From Streptomyces europaeiscabiei (GTDB taxonomy: Bacteria > Actinomycetota > Actinomycetes > Streptomycetales > Streptomycetaceae): 62,748 bases of DNA. The notes under the pieces are model-generated. The model was not told where the DNA came from. It ran no database searches and saw only the letters and a list, made by a program, of their open reading frames with translations. The DNA lies in assembly GCF_001550375.1 (NCBI RefSeq), contig NZ_LRTR01000837.1:1-62748 (forward strand), in the 5' to 3' direction. The position numbers and the translations under genes were made by a program. Shown piece after piece: positions 62,295 through 62,748 of the stretch (the first letter of the stretch is position 1; every line of letters starts with the position of its first letter).

Positions 62295-62748
62295 ATGCAG
62301 AGTAGTGGTCAGCACCGCACAGGCCAGCCTGCCGGGACGCGCAGCGGTCACCGGGCGAAGTCCAGGACACGGCGGATCATGATCGGTGGCGGGGCTCTCG
62401 CCATTGCCGGGGCGGCCACGGTGGCCGTGTCCCTGGCCTCGGCCAGTCAGTACTCCGGGAACGCTGCCGGGGCCGACCATGCGGTCTTCGTCCAGGGCAA
62501 CGAGCTGGATGGCAACGCCATCCACGTGTTCGCGCGGGGTGACGACGGCAAGCTCAGTCCCTCGGGGACCTACGCGACCGGCGGCAGGGGCGGAGATCAG
62601 GTCGATGCCCCCACCGACTCGCTCGCCTCCCAGGGCTCCCTCGTCTACGACGACACGTCAGGCATGTTGCTGGCGGTCAACGCGGGCAGCAACACGGTGA
62701 CCTCGTTCCGCGTCGAAGGACGCAAGCTGACAGACCGGAAAGTCGTCG
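62295..62748 (+). CDS. Lactonase-family beta-propeller protein (cut by window edge)
   Basis: The first 151 codons are visible. An N-terminal signal or anchor (RRIMIGGGALAIAGAATVAV) is followed by propeller blades of the YkgB/lactonase type: AVFVQGNELDGNAIHVFAR, PSGTYATGGRGG, LVYDDTSGMLLAVNAGSNTV, TSFRVEGRKL. GGAGGAACGGGAACG precedes ATG 62295. The frame is open further up to GTG 62055, where 80 codons encode a hydrophobic stretch (RWALIALVLWLVGQAL) that may be a separate remnant or an N-terminal extension. Confidence 0.75.
   Translation, partial: MQSSGQHRTGQPAGTRSGHRAKSRTRRIMIGGGALAIAGAATVAVSLASASQYSGNAAGADHAVFVQGNELDGNAIHVFARGDDGKLSPSGTYATGGRGGDQVDAPTDSLASQGSLVYDDTSGMLLAVNAGSNTVTSFRVEGRKLTDRKVV

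Overview
The window looks like a Streptomyces-type actinomycete, probably a variable chromosomal-arm region. It is very GC-rich, uses GTG and TTG starts behind GGAGG-type ribosome binding sites, and carries typical streptomycete families: tandem universal stress proteins, a DosR/DosS-like pair, secreted small proteins, a DUF4157 protein, and debris of IS200/IS605, ISAs1, IS5, ISL3, IS982 and IS256 elements. No rRNA, tRNA or CRISPR array was seen.

Bases 1-23,300 form a dormancy/low-oxygen style island. A NarL-family regulator plus a membrane kinase (cut by the left edge) and a two-gene cysteine-rich unit come first. Then follow a methyltransferase, a PNPOx-like flavoprotein, a DevR-like regulator (4410-5111), a broken CBS-BON gene, a cyclic-nucleotide-binding protein, a SulP transporter, a DoxX-like protein, two tandem-USP genes around an alcohol dehydrogenase, PPK2, phosphoketolase, a STAS protein, a second dehydrogenase, USP remnants and a DevS-like GAF kinase (19271-20989). 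The spaces between these genes repeatedly carry a 14-bp palindrome of the form GGGCC-N4-GGYCC. It has the same geometry as the mycobacterial DosR box and is the best candidate here for a regulon signal. The island is also decaying: frameshifted CBS, USP and other genes, a GAPDH stub, and a USP remnant carrying an inversion.

Bases 23,300-33,800 hold a secreted crystallin-like protein and a TetR-controlled catabolic cluster: short-chain dehydrogenases, class II aldolase, aldehyde dehydrogenase, SMP-30 lactonase and an alanine-racemase-fold protein. Related operator-like palindromes lie upstream of tetR, between the divergent aldehyde dehydrogenase and lactonase genes, and upstream of the second SDR. 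An MFS gene after this cluster is split by a truncated TnpB element.

Bases 33,800-45,000 hold an Lrp-type regulator divergent from a lactate-monooxygenase-like flavoenzyme, an AraC gene cut by ISAs1, a Tat-exported FAD oxidoreductase, a large Orn/Lys/Arg decarboxylase and an M1-type metallopeptidase. Bases 45,000-62,748 are a mosaic of transposase scraps and cargo: a membrane protein plus TIM-barrel hydrolase pair, a hemerythrin fragment joined to a LysR tail, a 710-residue DUF4157 protein, a barstar, a GH16-like protein, a 5'-nucleotidase, an HTH-TM-glycosidase fusion, a secreted protein, broken luciferase-like and PhnA genes, and the start of a lactonase-family beta-propeller at the right edge.
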